Shown here: piece by piece, positions 18,784 to 27,592 of the stretch
Numbering within the stretch: the stretch's first letter is position 1
Layout: each line of letters starts with the position of its first letter
Origin: an uncultured bacterium
Lineage (GTDB): Bacteria; Bacteroidota; Bacteroidia; Chitinophagales; Chitinophagaceae
DNA length: 64,000 nucleotides
NCBI GenBank assembly: GCA_903826405.1
Contig: CAIKEH010000013.1
Coordinates: 186,001-250,000 of the forward strand
Direction of reading: 5' to 3'
The notes under the pieces: generated by a model
What the model saw: only the letters and a program-made list of their open reading frames with translations
What the model was told of the DNA's origin: nothing
Database searches by the model: none
Position numbers and translations under genes: made by a program

Positions 18784-19566
18784 ATGATCATGATCACCAA
18801 AAAGTGGAATCGCTACCTGACATTGTTCCGAACGATCATCAATTTTCCTGGATATTTTTGGTTCAAGGCTTTTGCCGACCGCGATGATGAGTTCATTTTG
18901 AGATTCAGGAATGGAAGGAAAATGACCATCAGCAAACGTAGTTTAGGCCCATTCAAAGAATGCTTTCTTGACCATGTATATCTGAAGTGGATCGACACGA
19001 CGGGGTTTGACGAACCCGGATTCACGGTGGTGGACATCGGGGCTAATGCAGGTTTCTTCTCCCTCGATTTTCTATTCCAACATCCCAAGGCTGCAGTTCA
19101 CTCTTTTGAACCCGTAGCTGTATGCCAGAGAATCATTCAAGGATATCAGAAGGATTTTCAAGGTTTCAACTGGCGTCTGCATCCTTATGGCGTCTGGAAG
19201 GAATCCGGGAACATTGATCTATTCCTGTCTGAAGAGGGCACTTATTCTTCGGAAGCAGGAATCTTCAGGGATGACCGGGATATCAGGACGAATTCGATCT
19301 CTGTGCCAGTCAAAAGTCTGGATGATTTTTTCCGAGAGAACAATATCGACCACATCGGTCTATTGAAGATGGATTGCGAAGGATCAGAGTACTCCATACT
19401 TTATGATCTTGATGCGAGTTTGTTCAAAAAGATCCACCGCATCGTCATGGAAACACATCAGGGTAAGGCAGGAAATGAGAATACTGCCTCGATGGTTGCT
19501 TTCCTCGAGTCCAAAGGCTACAAAATTATAACGGAAGGAGAATATATTTGGGCTGCGCGTTTTTGA
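18784..19566 (+). CDS. FkbM-family SAM-dependent methyltransferase
   Basis: Methylates a hydroxyl group, usually of a sugar in a surface glycan. The 260-residue protein has the SAM-binding loop VVDIGANAGFFSLDF (about 80-95), then AAVHSFEPVAVCQRII, and the C-terminal LLKMDCEGSEYSILYD of the Methyltransf_21/FkbM family. The N-terminal 60 residues are basic and aromatic. It lies between a core glycosyltransferase and an O-antigen ligase-like gene (convergent), so a lipopolysaccharide or capsule sugar is the likely substrate. Confidence 0.86.
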   Translation: MIMITKKWNRYLTLFRTIINFPGYFWFKAFADRDDEFILRFRNGRKMTISKRSLGPFKECFLDHVYLKWIDTTGFDEPGFTVVDIGANAGFFSLDFLFQHPKAAVHSFEPVAVCQRIIQGYQKDFQGFNWRLHPYGVWKESGNIDLFLSEEGTYSSEAGIFRDDRDIRTNSISVPVKSLDDFFRENNIDHIGLLKMDCEGSEYSILYDLDASLFKKIHRIVMETHQGKAGNENTASMVAFLESKGYKIITEGEYIWAARF

Positions 19567-19586
19567 AGATGCTTTGCCTGCATCAA

Positions 19587-20828
19587 TCAATGAATTGCCT
19601 GAATGGAGGAATGGCTCGCCCTACCGGCAGCCAACCAGCAACCGAAAAAGCCATACAACATCACACCGTATTGTGTCTCCAGCCCTACCTCATACAGAAA
19701 CCCCAAAATCGCCACCAGATGGAATCCCACCCACAACAACTTGTTTTTTCGACGACAATTGAATAGTGGGTATATGATGCAGATGCATGCGAGTATACCC
19801 AAAATCACCCCGCCTGCAACGGCATGGAGAAGGAATTCGTTGCTGGGTAAAAGTCTTTCATATCCCTTCAGGTAAGGGGCATTTCCCCCATACCACGCCT
19901 CGATATCGTGAGCAAGGTCACCGAAGCCAGTACCGATGAGCGGGTGACTATGGAGGATACTGATACCACCGCGAAGCGAAACCATACGAGGTGCATCGGA
20001 AAGCCCTTCCACGTAACCACTTCTGGAATAATTTTGATAATCCCATCGCATGAAACGCATGCGGTTCTGGAAAGTTGGCATCAGCAACCAGGCCAAGATG
20101 GCGCAGAAGATCAATACACCCAACCAGACCACCCACATCTTTCTCCTCGCATGGATGAGGATAGCTATAGAGTTGACCACATAAAAGCCCAACAGTCCAG
20201 TGCGTGAAGACAGCAGATGAAAATAGAATGTAAGGAAGATGATGATAAGGATCGCTGAACCACGCTCCCATCGTTTCAGGTCTTTTCCTGAAGACAGGAG
20301 CACATGAAGCATGAAGAGATGAACGAGCACTAATAGCCATGCGAAACGAACATGATCATCATCCATCGGAACATGCAACAAAGAAGCTTTCAGGTATGAT
20401 GCGTTCGACAAATCCCGATGTTGCAGATATGCTATCACACTCGGAAGGCAAGCGACCAATGCGAGTAAGATCATTACGCGTAAAAGATGTCGGAGCTTTT
20501 CAGCCGGAATGTCCAGGAGTGAGGCAGCGCAGAAAGGGAATACAAGAAGAGGGAGTTTCCCGATCATTATGTTCTGCCAGGCCGATCTGTCCTCACTCCA
20601 CAGGCCAGTGAACAAAGGAATGGCGAACAACAAGGATATCATCCTTAGTTCCCGGTGTGCCTTGAAAAAAATCCACTTTGCCTTTAATGGGCCATCCACA
20701 AGCGTTACACCCACGAAGATCATGGTGCCTATGGACAGGGCAGCACGGGACCACAGCATTCCTGCCCAGATCATCAGAATGGAAAATGGAATGATGATCC
20801 CGTGTATGATCGTCTTGTTGATCTTCAT
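19587..20828 (-). CDS. O-antigen ligase/Wzy-like polysaccharide membrane protein
   Basis: Polytopic inner-membrane protein of 413 residues with about ten to twelve hydrophobic segments. The Wzy_C/O-antigen ligase region is visible as a periplasmic loop with ISILHSHPLIGTGFGD followed by PSNEFLLHAVAGGVILG. The start at 20828 (MKINKTIIHG) puts the first helix directly after the N-terminus; the frame is open to 20918 but that part is hydrophilic and would overlap the divergent meaB promoter. It may join O-antigen or another polymer to lipid A core, or polymerise it; the family cannot be split further by eye. Confidence 0.82.
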   Translation of the reverse strand: MKINKTIIHGIIIPFSILMIWAGMLWSRAALSIGTMIFVGVTLVDGPLKAKWIFFKAHRELRMISLLFAIPLFTGLWSEDRSAWQNIMIGKLPLLVFPFCAASLLDIPAEKLRHLLRVMILLALVACLPSVIAYLQHRDLSNASYLKASLLHVPMDDDHVRFAWLLVLVHLFMLHVLLSSGKDLKRWERGSAILIIIFLTFYFHLLSSRTGLLGFYVVNSIAILIHARRKMWVVWLGVLIFCAILAWLLMPTFQNRMRFMRWDYQNYSRSGYVEGLSDAPRMVSLRGGISILHSHPLIGTGFGDLAHDIEAWYGGNAPYLKGYERLLPSNEFLLHAVAGGVILGILACICIIYPLFNCRRKNKLLWVGFHLVAILGFLYEVGLETQYGVMLYGFFGCWLAAGRASHSSIQAIH

Positions 20829-20903
20829 GTCACCTACGGCAAAGTAATCAATAATGGCCGCTCCCCCATCTGCCCATGCACATGGCATCCCATAACAATA
20901 CCC

Positions 20904-20911
20904 TATTTTTG
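20904..20911 (+). promoter_or_regulatory. -7 element upstream of meaB
   Basis: TATTTTTG fits TAnnTTTG exactly and ends 15 bases before the ATG at 20927. If used, it excludes the ATG at 20876 as the start. No clear -33 element is seen. Confidence 0.35.
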
Positions 20912-20926
20912 TATCCATCGCAACGG

Positions 20927-21814
20927 ATGACCGCAGCCAACCCGAAATTTACGCCAGCCTCCATTAGGGAACTCACCCGGAATATCAGTCTGGTGGAGAA
21001 CAACATGCCCGGGATCGATGCACTGCTGCAAAACCTGCCCCCAGAGCATTCAAGCAATATCATTGGTGTGACCGGCCCTCCGGGTGCAGGAAAGAGCACA
21101 TTAGTTGATGCCTTGATCGGTCAATTCACAAATGATGGCGAAACGGTGGCCGTACTTTGCGTGGATCCGACATCCTCATTCTCACGAGGAGCCTTGTTGG
21201 GAGACCGTATCCGCATGAACCGATGGCACGACCATCCGAACGTATTCATCCGATCGCTCGCCACAAGAGGATCCATGGGCGGGCTTCACCCCATGATCAT
21301 TGAGATCACAGCCATCCTCCAGGCTTTTGGATTCGACAAGATCATCATCGAGACAGTAGGGGTGGGACAAACTGAGGTGGAGATCGCCGGACTTGCGGAT
21401 GTGACCCTCGTTGTTCTTGTCCCGGAGTCCGGAGATGACATTCAGGCCATGAAAGCCGGCATCATGGAGATCGCTGATATCTTCGTGGTCAACAAAGGTG
21501 ATCGTCCCGATGCCGATGCCTTCCTTTCAAACCTTCGCACGCGGCTTCGGCCGGAAAGCGAAATGGAGGTCCCGGTTTTCAAGTCGACTGCGACCACGGG
21601 TGATGGAATAATGCCCATTGCAGAAGAGATAAATAGGCTTATCGCTACGGGGGGAACGAAGAACAGGAAGATCGACATGCTCACAGAAAAAGTATGGCAA
21701 CTGGTCCGACACGAACGCATGCGTGGGTTGGACAAAGAAGATATCGCTCAAAAGATCGGCAAAGCCATGGAAAAAGGTGAATTTCAACTGTTCCGTTTCG
21801 CCAGGACTTTTTGA
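20927..21814 (+). CDS. meaB: MeaB/ArgK-family P-loop GTPase (methylmalonyl-CoA mutase chaperone type)
   Basis: G3E-type GTPase that in known cases loads and protects adenosylcobalamin in methylmalonyl-CoA mutase. The 295-residue form from 20927 starts with an N-terminal helical arm, then the P-loop GPPGAGKSTLVDAL, DPTSSFSRGALLGDRIRM, SLATRGSMGGL, the switch motif ETVGVGQTEVEIAGLAD, and NKGD for guanine specificity. The C-terminal helices for dimerisation are present. The mutase itself is not in this window. The start at 20927 is supported by a -7 promoter element just ahead. Confidence 0.92.
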   Translation: MTAANPKFTPASIRELTRNISLVENNMPGIDALLQNLPPEHSSNIIGVTGPPGAGKSTLVDALIGQFTNDGETVAVLCVDPTSSFSRGALLGDRIRMNRWHDHPNVFIRSLATRGSMGGLHPMIIEITAILQAFGFDKIIIETVGVGQTEVEIAGLADVTLVVLVPESGDDIQAMKAGIMEIADIFVVNKGDRPDADAFLSNLRTRLRPESEMEVPVFKSTATTGDGIMPIAEEINRLIATGGTKNRKIDMLTEKVWQLVRHERMRGLDKEDIAQKIGKAMEKGEFQLFRFARTF

Positions 21815-21855
21815 ACTTCGGACCAATCCGATCCTGTTGATTCCATTTTGCTTTT

Positions 21856-21863
21856 TACCTTTG
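21856..21863 (+). promoter_or_regulatory. -7 element upstream of the CDGSH gene
   Basis: TACCTTTG fits TAnnTTTG and lies 41 bases before the ATG at 21905. A TTG at 21837-21839 is only 16 bases away, shorter than the usual 19-20. Confidence 0.4.
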
Positions 21864-21904
21864 AATATTGAATTTTTCAGAAGAAACGACTACAAAAAAG
21901 ACCC

Positions 21905-22180
21905 ATGGAACAAATTCCTGATACCGGCAAGCCACAGAGTTCAGAATGCCATCCCATCGCCATCAATGTGGTGCCTGGAAAGGTATATGCCTGGTGCACC
22001 TGTGGATTGACAGACAAACAACCCTTCTGCGACAGCAGGCATAAATACATCGAGGGGTCGCCTTACAGAAGTCTCAAGGTGAGCTTTGACAAGGAAGAAG
22101 AGGTCTGGTTCTGCCAATGCAAGCAGACCTCAACGCCGCCATTTTGTGACAACACCCACCTCAAGATCAAAAAAGGATGA
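21905..22180 (+). CDS. CDGSH iron-sulfur domain protein (two CDGSH motifs)
   Basis: Small 91-residue cytoplasmic protein with two zf-CDGSH motifs: CTCGLTDKQPFCDSRH and CQCKQTSTPPFCDNTH. Each keeps the three-Cys-one-His set that binds a redox-active, acid-labile [2Fe-2S] cluster in mitoNEET-type proteins. Bacterial double-motif members are small redox or cluster-transfer proteins of unknown partner. An overlapping frame at 21723-22010 is a shadow. The gene sits alone between meaB and a small membrane protein gene. Confidence 0.9.
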   Translation: MEQIPDTGKPQSSECHPIAINVVPGKVYAWCTCGLTDKQPFCDSRHKYIEGSPYRSLKVSFDKEEEVWFCQCKQTSTPPFCDNTHLKIKKG

Positions 22181-22234
22181 CTTTCGCTGCTGAACCACTT
22201 CAACAGATCGGATGAGCATCAAAGTATTTGGGTA

Positions 22235-22447
22235 TCACGGTTTCTCACTCTTCCACCAGCGGTATCCGACAACCCCCATGATGGCAAAAGGAGCAAGCAT
22301 CAGGTAGACGATACCCTGATTAAGGCCTTTTGCGGGTTTATGACCGAGTTGCTGTGCGGTCTTGGTGCAGATGGAACATTGTCCATTCCCTTCAATAGAA
22401 GGCCCGGTCAACAGGATGAAAAGGAACAAGACCGGCACTATCTTCAT
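22235..22447 (-). CDS. Small membrane protein with periplasmic CxxC
   Basis: A 70-residue protein. An N-terminal hydrophobic signal-like segment (about 3-16) is followed by NGQCSICTKTAQQLG with a CxxC, then a second hydrophobic segment (about 45-62) and a basic end YRWWKSEKP. The layout suggests an export signal or N-terminal helix, a short periplasmic redox or metal-binding loop, and one membrane helix. Similar short proteins occur in Bacteroidota, but I know no function. It is divergent from the amidohydrolase gene. Confidence 0.6.
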   Translation of the reverse strand: MKIVPVLFLFILLTGPSIEGNGQCSICTKTAQQLGHKPAKGLNQGIVYLMLAPFAIMGVVGYRWWKSEKP

Positions 22448-22499
22448 TTACACTTATATTTAGAAGGTAAAATTAGACCATTCCCTCCAGAAACAAAAC

Positions 22500-23783
22500 A
22501 TGCTTATGCGCTCATTTTACTTCACCATTGCCCTGATCCTATCTGTTTTTTCCTCCATTGCCCAACGGACGCTAATCCACTGTGGGAACCTCATCGATCC
22601 CGCAGCAGGCAAAGTGTTGCGCGAAATGACCATACTGGTGGAAGGAAACAAGATCATTTCCGTGAACACAGGTTTCACCAAACCAGAGAAGGACGATAAA
22701 GTGGTGGACCTGAGGAGTAAAACCGTAATGCCCGGACTGATCGACATGCATGTGCATTTGGAGGAAGAGATCAGCAAGTCCCGATACTCGGACATGACCC
22801 AACTCAATCCTGCAGACTTCGCTTTTCATTCCACCGTCTTCGCACAGCGGACACTGATGCAGGGGTTCACCACGGTACGTGACCTGGGTGGTACCGGAGT
22901 GAACATATCTCTGCGCAAGGCCATTGCAAGCGGATATGTCATCGGTCCACGAGTATTCACTTGCGGCAAGATCATTTCCACTACGGGGGGTCACGGGGAT
23001 CCGACAAATGGACTGAACAAAATATTCATGGGGGATCCCGGGCCTAACGATGGCGTGGTGAATGGACCTGATGAAGCCCGAAAAGCTGTACGCCAGCGTT
23101 ACAAAGAAGGTTCGGACCTCATCAAGATCACCGCCACCGGTGGTGTGCTCAGTAATGCCAAGGATGGCTCCGGACCGCAATTCACCGAAGAGGAAATAAG
23201 GGCGATTGTTTCCACGGCGAAAGATTATGGATTCCGCGTAGCGGCACACGCACATGGCGCCGAAGGTATCAAGCGTGCGGCACGTGCCGGTGTGAATTCG
23301 ATCGAACACGGATCATACATAGACGACGAAGCCATTGCCATCATGAAAGAGCAGGGCACCTGGCTGGTGCCTACGCTGACAGCCGGCCGCTCCGTCGCTG
23401 ATTCCGCAAAGATCCCCGGGTTTTTTCCGCCACTGGTGGTACCCAAAGCCATTGCAGTGAGTTCACGCATTCAGGAAAGTTTCTCCCGTGCTTACAAAGC
23501 GGGTGTGAAGATCGCATTTGGCACGGATGCGGCAGTTTATGCTCATGGCAAGAACTACCTCGAATTCCAGTATATGGTCGAAGGCGGTATGAGCCCGATG
23601 GAAACGATAAAGGCCGCAACTACAAGCGCCGCCGACCTGCTGGACCAGAAAGAAAATTTAGGCGCCATTGAAAAAGGGAAACTGGCCGATATCATCGCGG
23701 TGGACGGGGACCCAATAAAGGATGTCAGATCCATGAAGGATGTCGTATTCGTCATGAAGGATGGGAAAATATATAAACAATAG
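22500..23783 (+). CDS. Secreted metal-dependent amidohydrolase (imidazolonepropionase/prolidase-like)
   Basis: Exported amidohydrolase-superfamily enzyme, 427 residues, signal peptide ending near SSIAQ. Metal ligands are visible: DMHVHLEEE (HxH), the carboxylated Lys in DLIKITATGG, His in VAAHAHGAEG and SIEHGSYI, and Asp in IAFGTDAAVYAHG. This set matches the subgroup that includes imidazolonepropionase-like and Xaa-Pro/Xaa-Arg dipeptidases, often labelled amidohydrolase family protein. It probably cleaves periplasmic dipeptides or cyclic amides. A second ATG six bases downstream could also be the start. The next gene starts 11 bases after its stop. Confidence 0.88.
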   Translation: MLMRSFYFTIALILSVFSSIAQRTLIHCGNLIDPAAGKVLREMTILVEGNKIISVNTGFTKPEKDDKVVDLRSKTVMPGLIDMHVHLEEEISKSRYSDMTQLNPADFAFHSTVFAQRTLMQGFTTVRDLGGTGVNISLRKAIASGYVIGPRVFTCGKIISTTGGHGDPTNGLNKIFMGDPGPNDGVVNGPDEARKAVRQRYKEGSDLIKITATGGVLSNAKDGSGPQFTEEEIRAIVSTAKDYGFRVAAHAHGAEGIKRAARAGVNSIEHGSYIDDEAIAIMKEQGTWLVPTLTAGRSVADSAKIPGFFPPLVVPKAIAVSSRIQESFSRAYKAGVKIAFGTDAAVYAHGKNYLEFQYMVEGGMSPMETIKAATTSAADLLDQKENLGAIEKGKLADIIAVDGDPIKDVRSMKDVVFVMKDGKIYKQ

Positions 23784-23794
23784 TAAACAGATCC

Positions 23795-24172
23795 ATGCAG
23801 CACAGACTATTTGAATTCCTTGACCAGGCCGTTTCAGCACTGAAGGTTGTAACGCCCGCCACGATCGACCACGAACATCTTTCCTCCTCTATTTCAATTC
23901 TTGAGGGCATACCGATCAATGAACTGATCGAAGAATTCCAGCAAACATTACCTGTTCACGCCGATGATGAAAAAGGAAAACATCAACTCAGGAAGGAACT
24001 TGACCTTATTGCCACCGAACTGAACAAAAGACTGGACGGTGTCAACGACGAACTCAAAAGGATCAAATCCATCAGGCAAACGCTCAACCTCGATGCATTG
24101 GATCCTTTGATCCGGTCGGCGCAACGGATCGTCAGACCCTTGTATAATCTATCTGCCGACTGGCGAGAATAA
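23795..24172 (+). CDS. Uncharacterised helical protein
   Basis: I do not recognise a family. The 125-residue protein has no signal peptide or membrane segment. Residues about 55-100 (KGKHQLRKELDLIATELNKR and LDGVNDELKRIKSIRQTL) have a heptad-like spacing of L/I/V that suggests a coiled coil, and the whole protein is predicted helical and acidic-basic mixed. It starts 11 bases after the amidohydrolase gene, so the two are likely one transcript. It ends 38 bases before the typA terminator, which is on the other strand. Confidence 0.65.
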   Translation: MQHRLFEFLDQAVSALKVVTPATIDHEHLSSSISILEGIPINELIEEFQQTLPVHADDEKGKHQLRKELDLIATELNKRLDGVNDELKRIKSIRQTLNLDALDPLIRSAQRIVRPLYNLSADWRE

Positions 24173-24200
24173 ATAAATTTAGTGCGCCCAAGCTCCATAT

Positions 24201-24235
24201 CTTAAAAGAAAAAGGGGACCCCCAGAGTCCCCTTT
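24201..24235 (-). terminator. Rho-independent terminator of typA
   Basis: A nine-base perfect stem pairs AAAGGGGAC (24211-24219) with GTCCCCTTT (24227-24235), with a seven-base loop. Read on the minus strand it follows the typA stop at 24257 and is followed by TTTTTCTTTT. On the plus strand there is no U tract, so it serves typA. Confidence 0.85.
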
Positions 24236-24256
24236 GATTGAATCTGTTGGATCGGA

Positions 24257-26068
24257 TCAGACGGCTACCGCTTTCATTTGCTTGGCAACACGCAACCTTT
24301 CATTCTCATCTAAGATGGCCTTACGCATCCGGATGAAATTCGGAGTGACCTCGATACACTCATCCTGTTGAATATATTCCATGCATTCTTCCAGTGTCAT
24401 CTGCACTTTGGGGGCGATGCTGGTGGCTGCATCGCTACCGCTGGCACGCATGTTCGTCAATTTCTTTCCTTCATTCGGATTGATGACCAAATCACCGGGT
24501 TTGTTATTCTCACCGACGATCATCCCTTTATAGACCTCTTCACCCGGATCAACGAAGAAGAAGCCACGGTCCTGGAGTTTATCTAGAGAGTACGCAGTGG
24601 TATTCCCATGGTCTTTGGAAAGAAGGACACCATTGTTCCTTCCGGGGATGGGTCCTTTCCAAGGCTTGTATTCACTAAAACGATGGGCCATGACAGCTTC
24701 ACCGGCAGTGGCGGTCAGCATATTTGTACGCAGGCCGATCAGTCCGCGGCTGGGTATCTCGAATTCCAGGTGTTGCATGTCACCTTTGGTCTCCATCACC
24801 TGCATCTCTCCCTTGCGCCTGCTGACCAGGTCGATCACCTTGGAAGCGAACTGTTCGGGCACATCCACCACAAGAACCTCATAGGGCTCAGATTTGACGC
24901 CATTGATCTCCTTAACCAAAACCTGAGGTTGGCCCACGGTCAATTCAAAGCCCTCACGACGCATCGTCTCGATGAGAATGCCAAGGTGAAGGATGCCGCG
25001 ACCGTAGACCAGAAAGCTATCAGCACTATCGGTCTCCTTGACACGGAGCGCGAGATTCTTTTCCGTCTCCTTCATCAGGCGGTCCCTCAGGTGGCGGGAA
25101 GTGACGAACTTGCCATCCTTGCCGAAGAAAGGCGAATTATTGATGCCGAAAAGCATGCTCATAGTGGGTTCATCCACACTGATTATGGGAAGGGCTTCAG
25201 GATTTTCGAAATCCGCGATGGTATCCCCGATATTGAAATCCTCTATACCAACCACGGCGCAAAGATCACCGGGTTGCACCTCTGTCACCTTTCTTTTTCC
25301 CATGCCTTCAAAAACATAAAGTTCCTTGATACGCTGCTTCTTTATTCCACCACCTGCCTGTACAAGACAAATGGGTTGGTTCTCCCGGATCGAACCCCGA
25401 GCTACCTTTCCAATGGCGATCCGCCCGAGGAAAGTGGAATAGTCCAATGAGGTGATCTGCATCTGCAGGTTACCTTCCGGGATTTTGGGTGCAGGTACAT
25501 ATTTGAGTATACCGTCTAGCAGGGGTGTTATCCCCTCGATCTGGGTCAGGCTGTCGTTGAACCAGCCATTCTTTCCTGAACCATAGAAAGTAGGGAAATT
25601 CAATTGCTCTTCGGTGGCATCGAGATTAAAGAAGAGTTCAAATACGGCTTCATGCACTTCGTCGGGTCGGCAGTTGGGTTTATCCACTTTGTTAATGACC
25701 ACGATGGGATGCAAGTTGAGATGAAGCGCTTTCTGCAATACGAAACGGGTTTGGGGCATTGGGCCCTCGAAAGCATCCACCAAAAGGATCACACCATCGG
25801 CCATTTTGAGAACACGCTCTACCTCACCCCCAAAATCAGAGTGGCCGGGGGTATCTATGACATTGATCTTGGCATCCTTGTAGGTTACGGAGGCATTTTT
25901 GGAAAATATGGTGATGCCGCGCTCTTTTTCCAATTCGTTACTATCCATGATAAGTTCCCCGGTTTCCTGATTATCCCTGAAAACCTTGGTGGCATGGAGG
26001 ATCTTGTCCACAAGCGTTGTCTTGCCGTGATCTACGTGGGCGATGATGGCTATATTCCTGATGTCCAT
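24257..26068 (-). CDS. typA: Ribosome-binding translational GTPase TypA/BipA
   Basis: Elongation-factor-like GTPase that acts on ribosome assembly and stress or cold adaptation. The 603-residue protein has G1 [11 protein letters not shown]2 with ERGITI, G3 [13 protein letters not shown] and G4 NKVDKPN. The EF-Tu-like domain 2, EF-G-like domains III and V ([15 protein letters not shown]) and the TypA-specific C-terminal domain with [16 protein letters not shown] follow. The start at 26068 gives the usual [17 protein letters not shown]; the frame is open 11 codons upstream without similarity. A strong terminator follows. Confidence 0.96.
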   Translation of the reverse strand: MDIRNIAIIAHVDHGKTTLVDKILHATKVFRDNQETGELIMDSNELEKERGITIFSKNASVTYKDAKINVIDTPGHSDFGGEVERVLKMADGVILLVDAFEGPMPQTRFVLQKALHLNLHPIVVINKVDKPNCRPDEVHEAVFELFFNLDATEEQLNFPTFYGSGKNGWFNDSLTQIEGITPLLDGILKYVPAPKIPEGNLQMQITSLDYSTFLGRIAIGKVARGSIRENQPICLVQAGGGIKKQRIKELYVFEGMGKRKVTEVQPGDLCAVVGIEDFNIGDTIADFENPEALPIISVDEPTMSMLFGINNSPFFGKDGKFVTSRHLRDRLMKETEKNLALRVKETDSADSFLVYGRGILHLGILIETMRREGFELTVGQPQVLVKEINGVKSEPYEVLVVDVPEQFASKVIDLVSRRKGEMQVMETKGDMQHLEFEIPSRGLIGLRTNMLTATAGEAVMAHRFSEYKPWKGPIPGRNNGVLLSKDHGNTTAYSLDKLQDRGFFFVDPGEEVYKGMIVGENNKPGDLVINPNEGKKLTNMRASGSDAATSIAPKVQMTLEECMEYIQQDECIEVTPNFIRMRKAILDENERLRVAKQMKAVAV

Positions 26069-26229
26069 AAAATGTTGTCCGAACCGTTGGACCCCGAGCA
26101 AACAGATTTGAATACAAATATTTGCAATTCAATGCGTTATGACTGCCGGGGCGCGGAATCAGGGTGCAAAGTTACGACGAATGCCCTGCCTTTGCAAATG
26201 AATATTATATGAAGAAAACAATCCCTTCA

Positions 26230-26457
26230 TCATCCTTTCATGCGGCGGATGAGCCAAAGCAGAGCACTGGCAGCCATGCTGAGAAGTATCATGGTCGTCA
26301 CGGGGAAATAGAATCGGAATCCTTCTCTTTGCACTCGAATGTCGCCGGGAAGCCGTCCCAGCCAACGGAATTTCTCGCCAAAAAAGTAGATTAATACACC
26401 TACTGCAGTGAGGGCAAGCCCGAAGAATATTATAGCTTTGGCGGTGGAAGTTGACAT
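26230..26457 (-). CDS. DUF2905-family small membrane protein
   Basis: A 75-residue inner-membrane protein with two helices (about 6-27 and 50-70). Between them lies GEKFRWLGRLPGDIRVQREGFRFYFPVTTM, the DUF2905 signature GxLPGDIxxxRxxxxFYFP. The family is widespread and short, and has no known function. It is divergent from the alpha/beta hydrolase gene. The 160 bases between it and typA hold no other gene. Confidence 0.88.
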   Translation of the reverse strand: MSTSTAKAIIFFGLALTAVGVLIYFFGEKFRWLGRLPGDIRVQREGFRFYFPVTTMILLSMAASALLWLIRRMKG

Positions 26458-26519
26458 GATTAGGCAGAACGACTATGAAAAGTATCCAATTTCAATTATT
26501 TTGAGCAAATTGTTTTTCC

Positions 26520-27560
26520 ATGAAATTCCTCCGAATATTGATCGTGCTCGCCATTCTGCTGTCCATTGCCTACCTGCTAGGCCCCCAGCCAGACAGGCCA
26601 GTTTTCAAAAAAAACATGCCTCAGGTTAAAGATACCGGCTCTGTGTTGCAGGAATGGGTCAGTCACAAAGAAGCTCGCTATAAACTCAAGCCAGACAATC
26701 AAGCCCGGATCGTTTGGGCAAATGACTCGATGAAGATCAGGACCCCCGTCGCTGTCGTATATCTCCACGGGTTCTCTGCAAGCCAGAAAGAAGGGGATCC
26801 GGTGCATCTTGACTTTGCCAAACGCTACGGCTGCAACATGTATCTGTCCAGACTTGATGGGCATGGTGTGGACACAACGGAAGCTCTTTCCACCATGACA
26901 GCACAGTCGCTTTGGGAGTCCACCAAAGAAGCATATGCCATAGGAAAACAATTGGGCGAAAAAGTCATCATCATGGGAACCTCCACCGGTGGTACTTTGG
27001 CTCTCATGCTGGCCGCTGAATATCCCGAAATATCAGGTATCATCCTCATGAGCCCCAACATAGCCATCAACGACCCCAATGCTTTTCTCCTCAATAATCA
27101 TTGGGGGCTTCAGTTGGCACGCATGGTCAAAAAGAGTAACTACATAGAACCCGTGGATAAACGTCCGGATGCATTGCAATATTGGTCGGCACCATACCGG
27201 CTTGAAGCAGCTGTTCAGGTCGAGGAACTGGTTGAGGAAACCATGCTGCCTGCTACTTTCTCCCGGGTTAAACAACCTGTGCTGATGCTCTATTACTACA
27301 AAGACGAGCAACATCAGGATCCTGTGGTGAAGGTCAGCGCCATGAAAGAGATGTTCTCCGAACTGGGCACGCCATCAGAAAAGAAAAGATCCATCCCCGT
27401 CCCCAATACAGGTGATCATGTCATCGGTTCATCGATCAAGTCGAAGGATATCCCTGGCGTGGAAACCGAGATCTATAGGTTCGCGGAGAATGTGCTCGGA
27501 CTGAACCCGGTCCCAATGTCTGCACTGAATACCGATTCTACCAGGACTCCCCTGCGCTGA
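26520..27560 (+). CDS. Membrane-anchored alpha/beta hydrolase
   Basis: Serine hydrolase of 346 residues with an N-terminal hydrophobic anchor (MKFLRILIVLAILLSIAYLL), so probably facing the periplasm. Visible are the oxyanion region VVYLHGFSASQKEGDPVHLDFAKRYG, the nucleophile elbow GTSTGG, a candidate Asp in YYYKDEQHQDP and the His in NTGDHVIGSS. This resembles monoglyceride-lipase or esterase-like hydrolases. FabH follows after 32 bases and a diacylglycerol kinase family gene after that, which hints at lipid substrates. Confidence 0.82.
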   Translation: MKFLRILIVLAILLSIAYLLGPQPDRPVFKKNMPQVKDTGSVLQEWVSHKEARYKLKPDNQARIVWANDSMKIRTPVAVVYLHGFSASQKEGDPVHLDFAKRYGCNMYLSRLDGHGVDTTEALSTMTAQSLWESTKEAYAIGKQLGEKVIIMGTSTGGTLALMLAAEYPEISGIILMSPNIAINDPNAFLLNNHWGLQLARMVKKSNYIEPVDKRPDALQYWSAPYRLEAAVQVEELVEETMLPATFSRVKQPVLMLYYYKDEQHQDPVVKVSAMKEMFSELGTPSEKKRSIPVPNTGDHVIGSSIKSKDIPGVETEIYRFAENVLGLNPVPMSALNTDSTRTPLR

Positions 27561-27592
27561 AAAATTGGCTAACTTACCTACAAAGTGTGATT

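Noticed and set aside
22572-23309. 245-codon open frame on the minus strand
   Set aside because: Antisense to the secreted amidohydrolase gene, which carries all metal-site motifs.
24608-25450. 280-codon open frame on the plus strand
   Set aside because: Antisense to typA, whose GTPase motifs are complete; no recognisable domain in the shadow frame.
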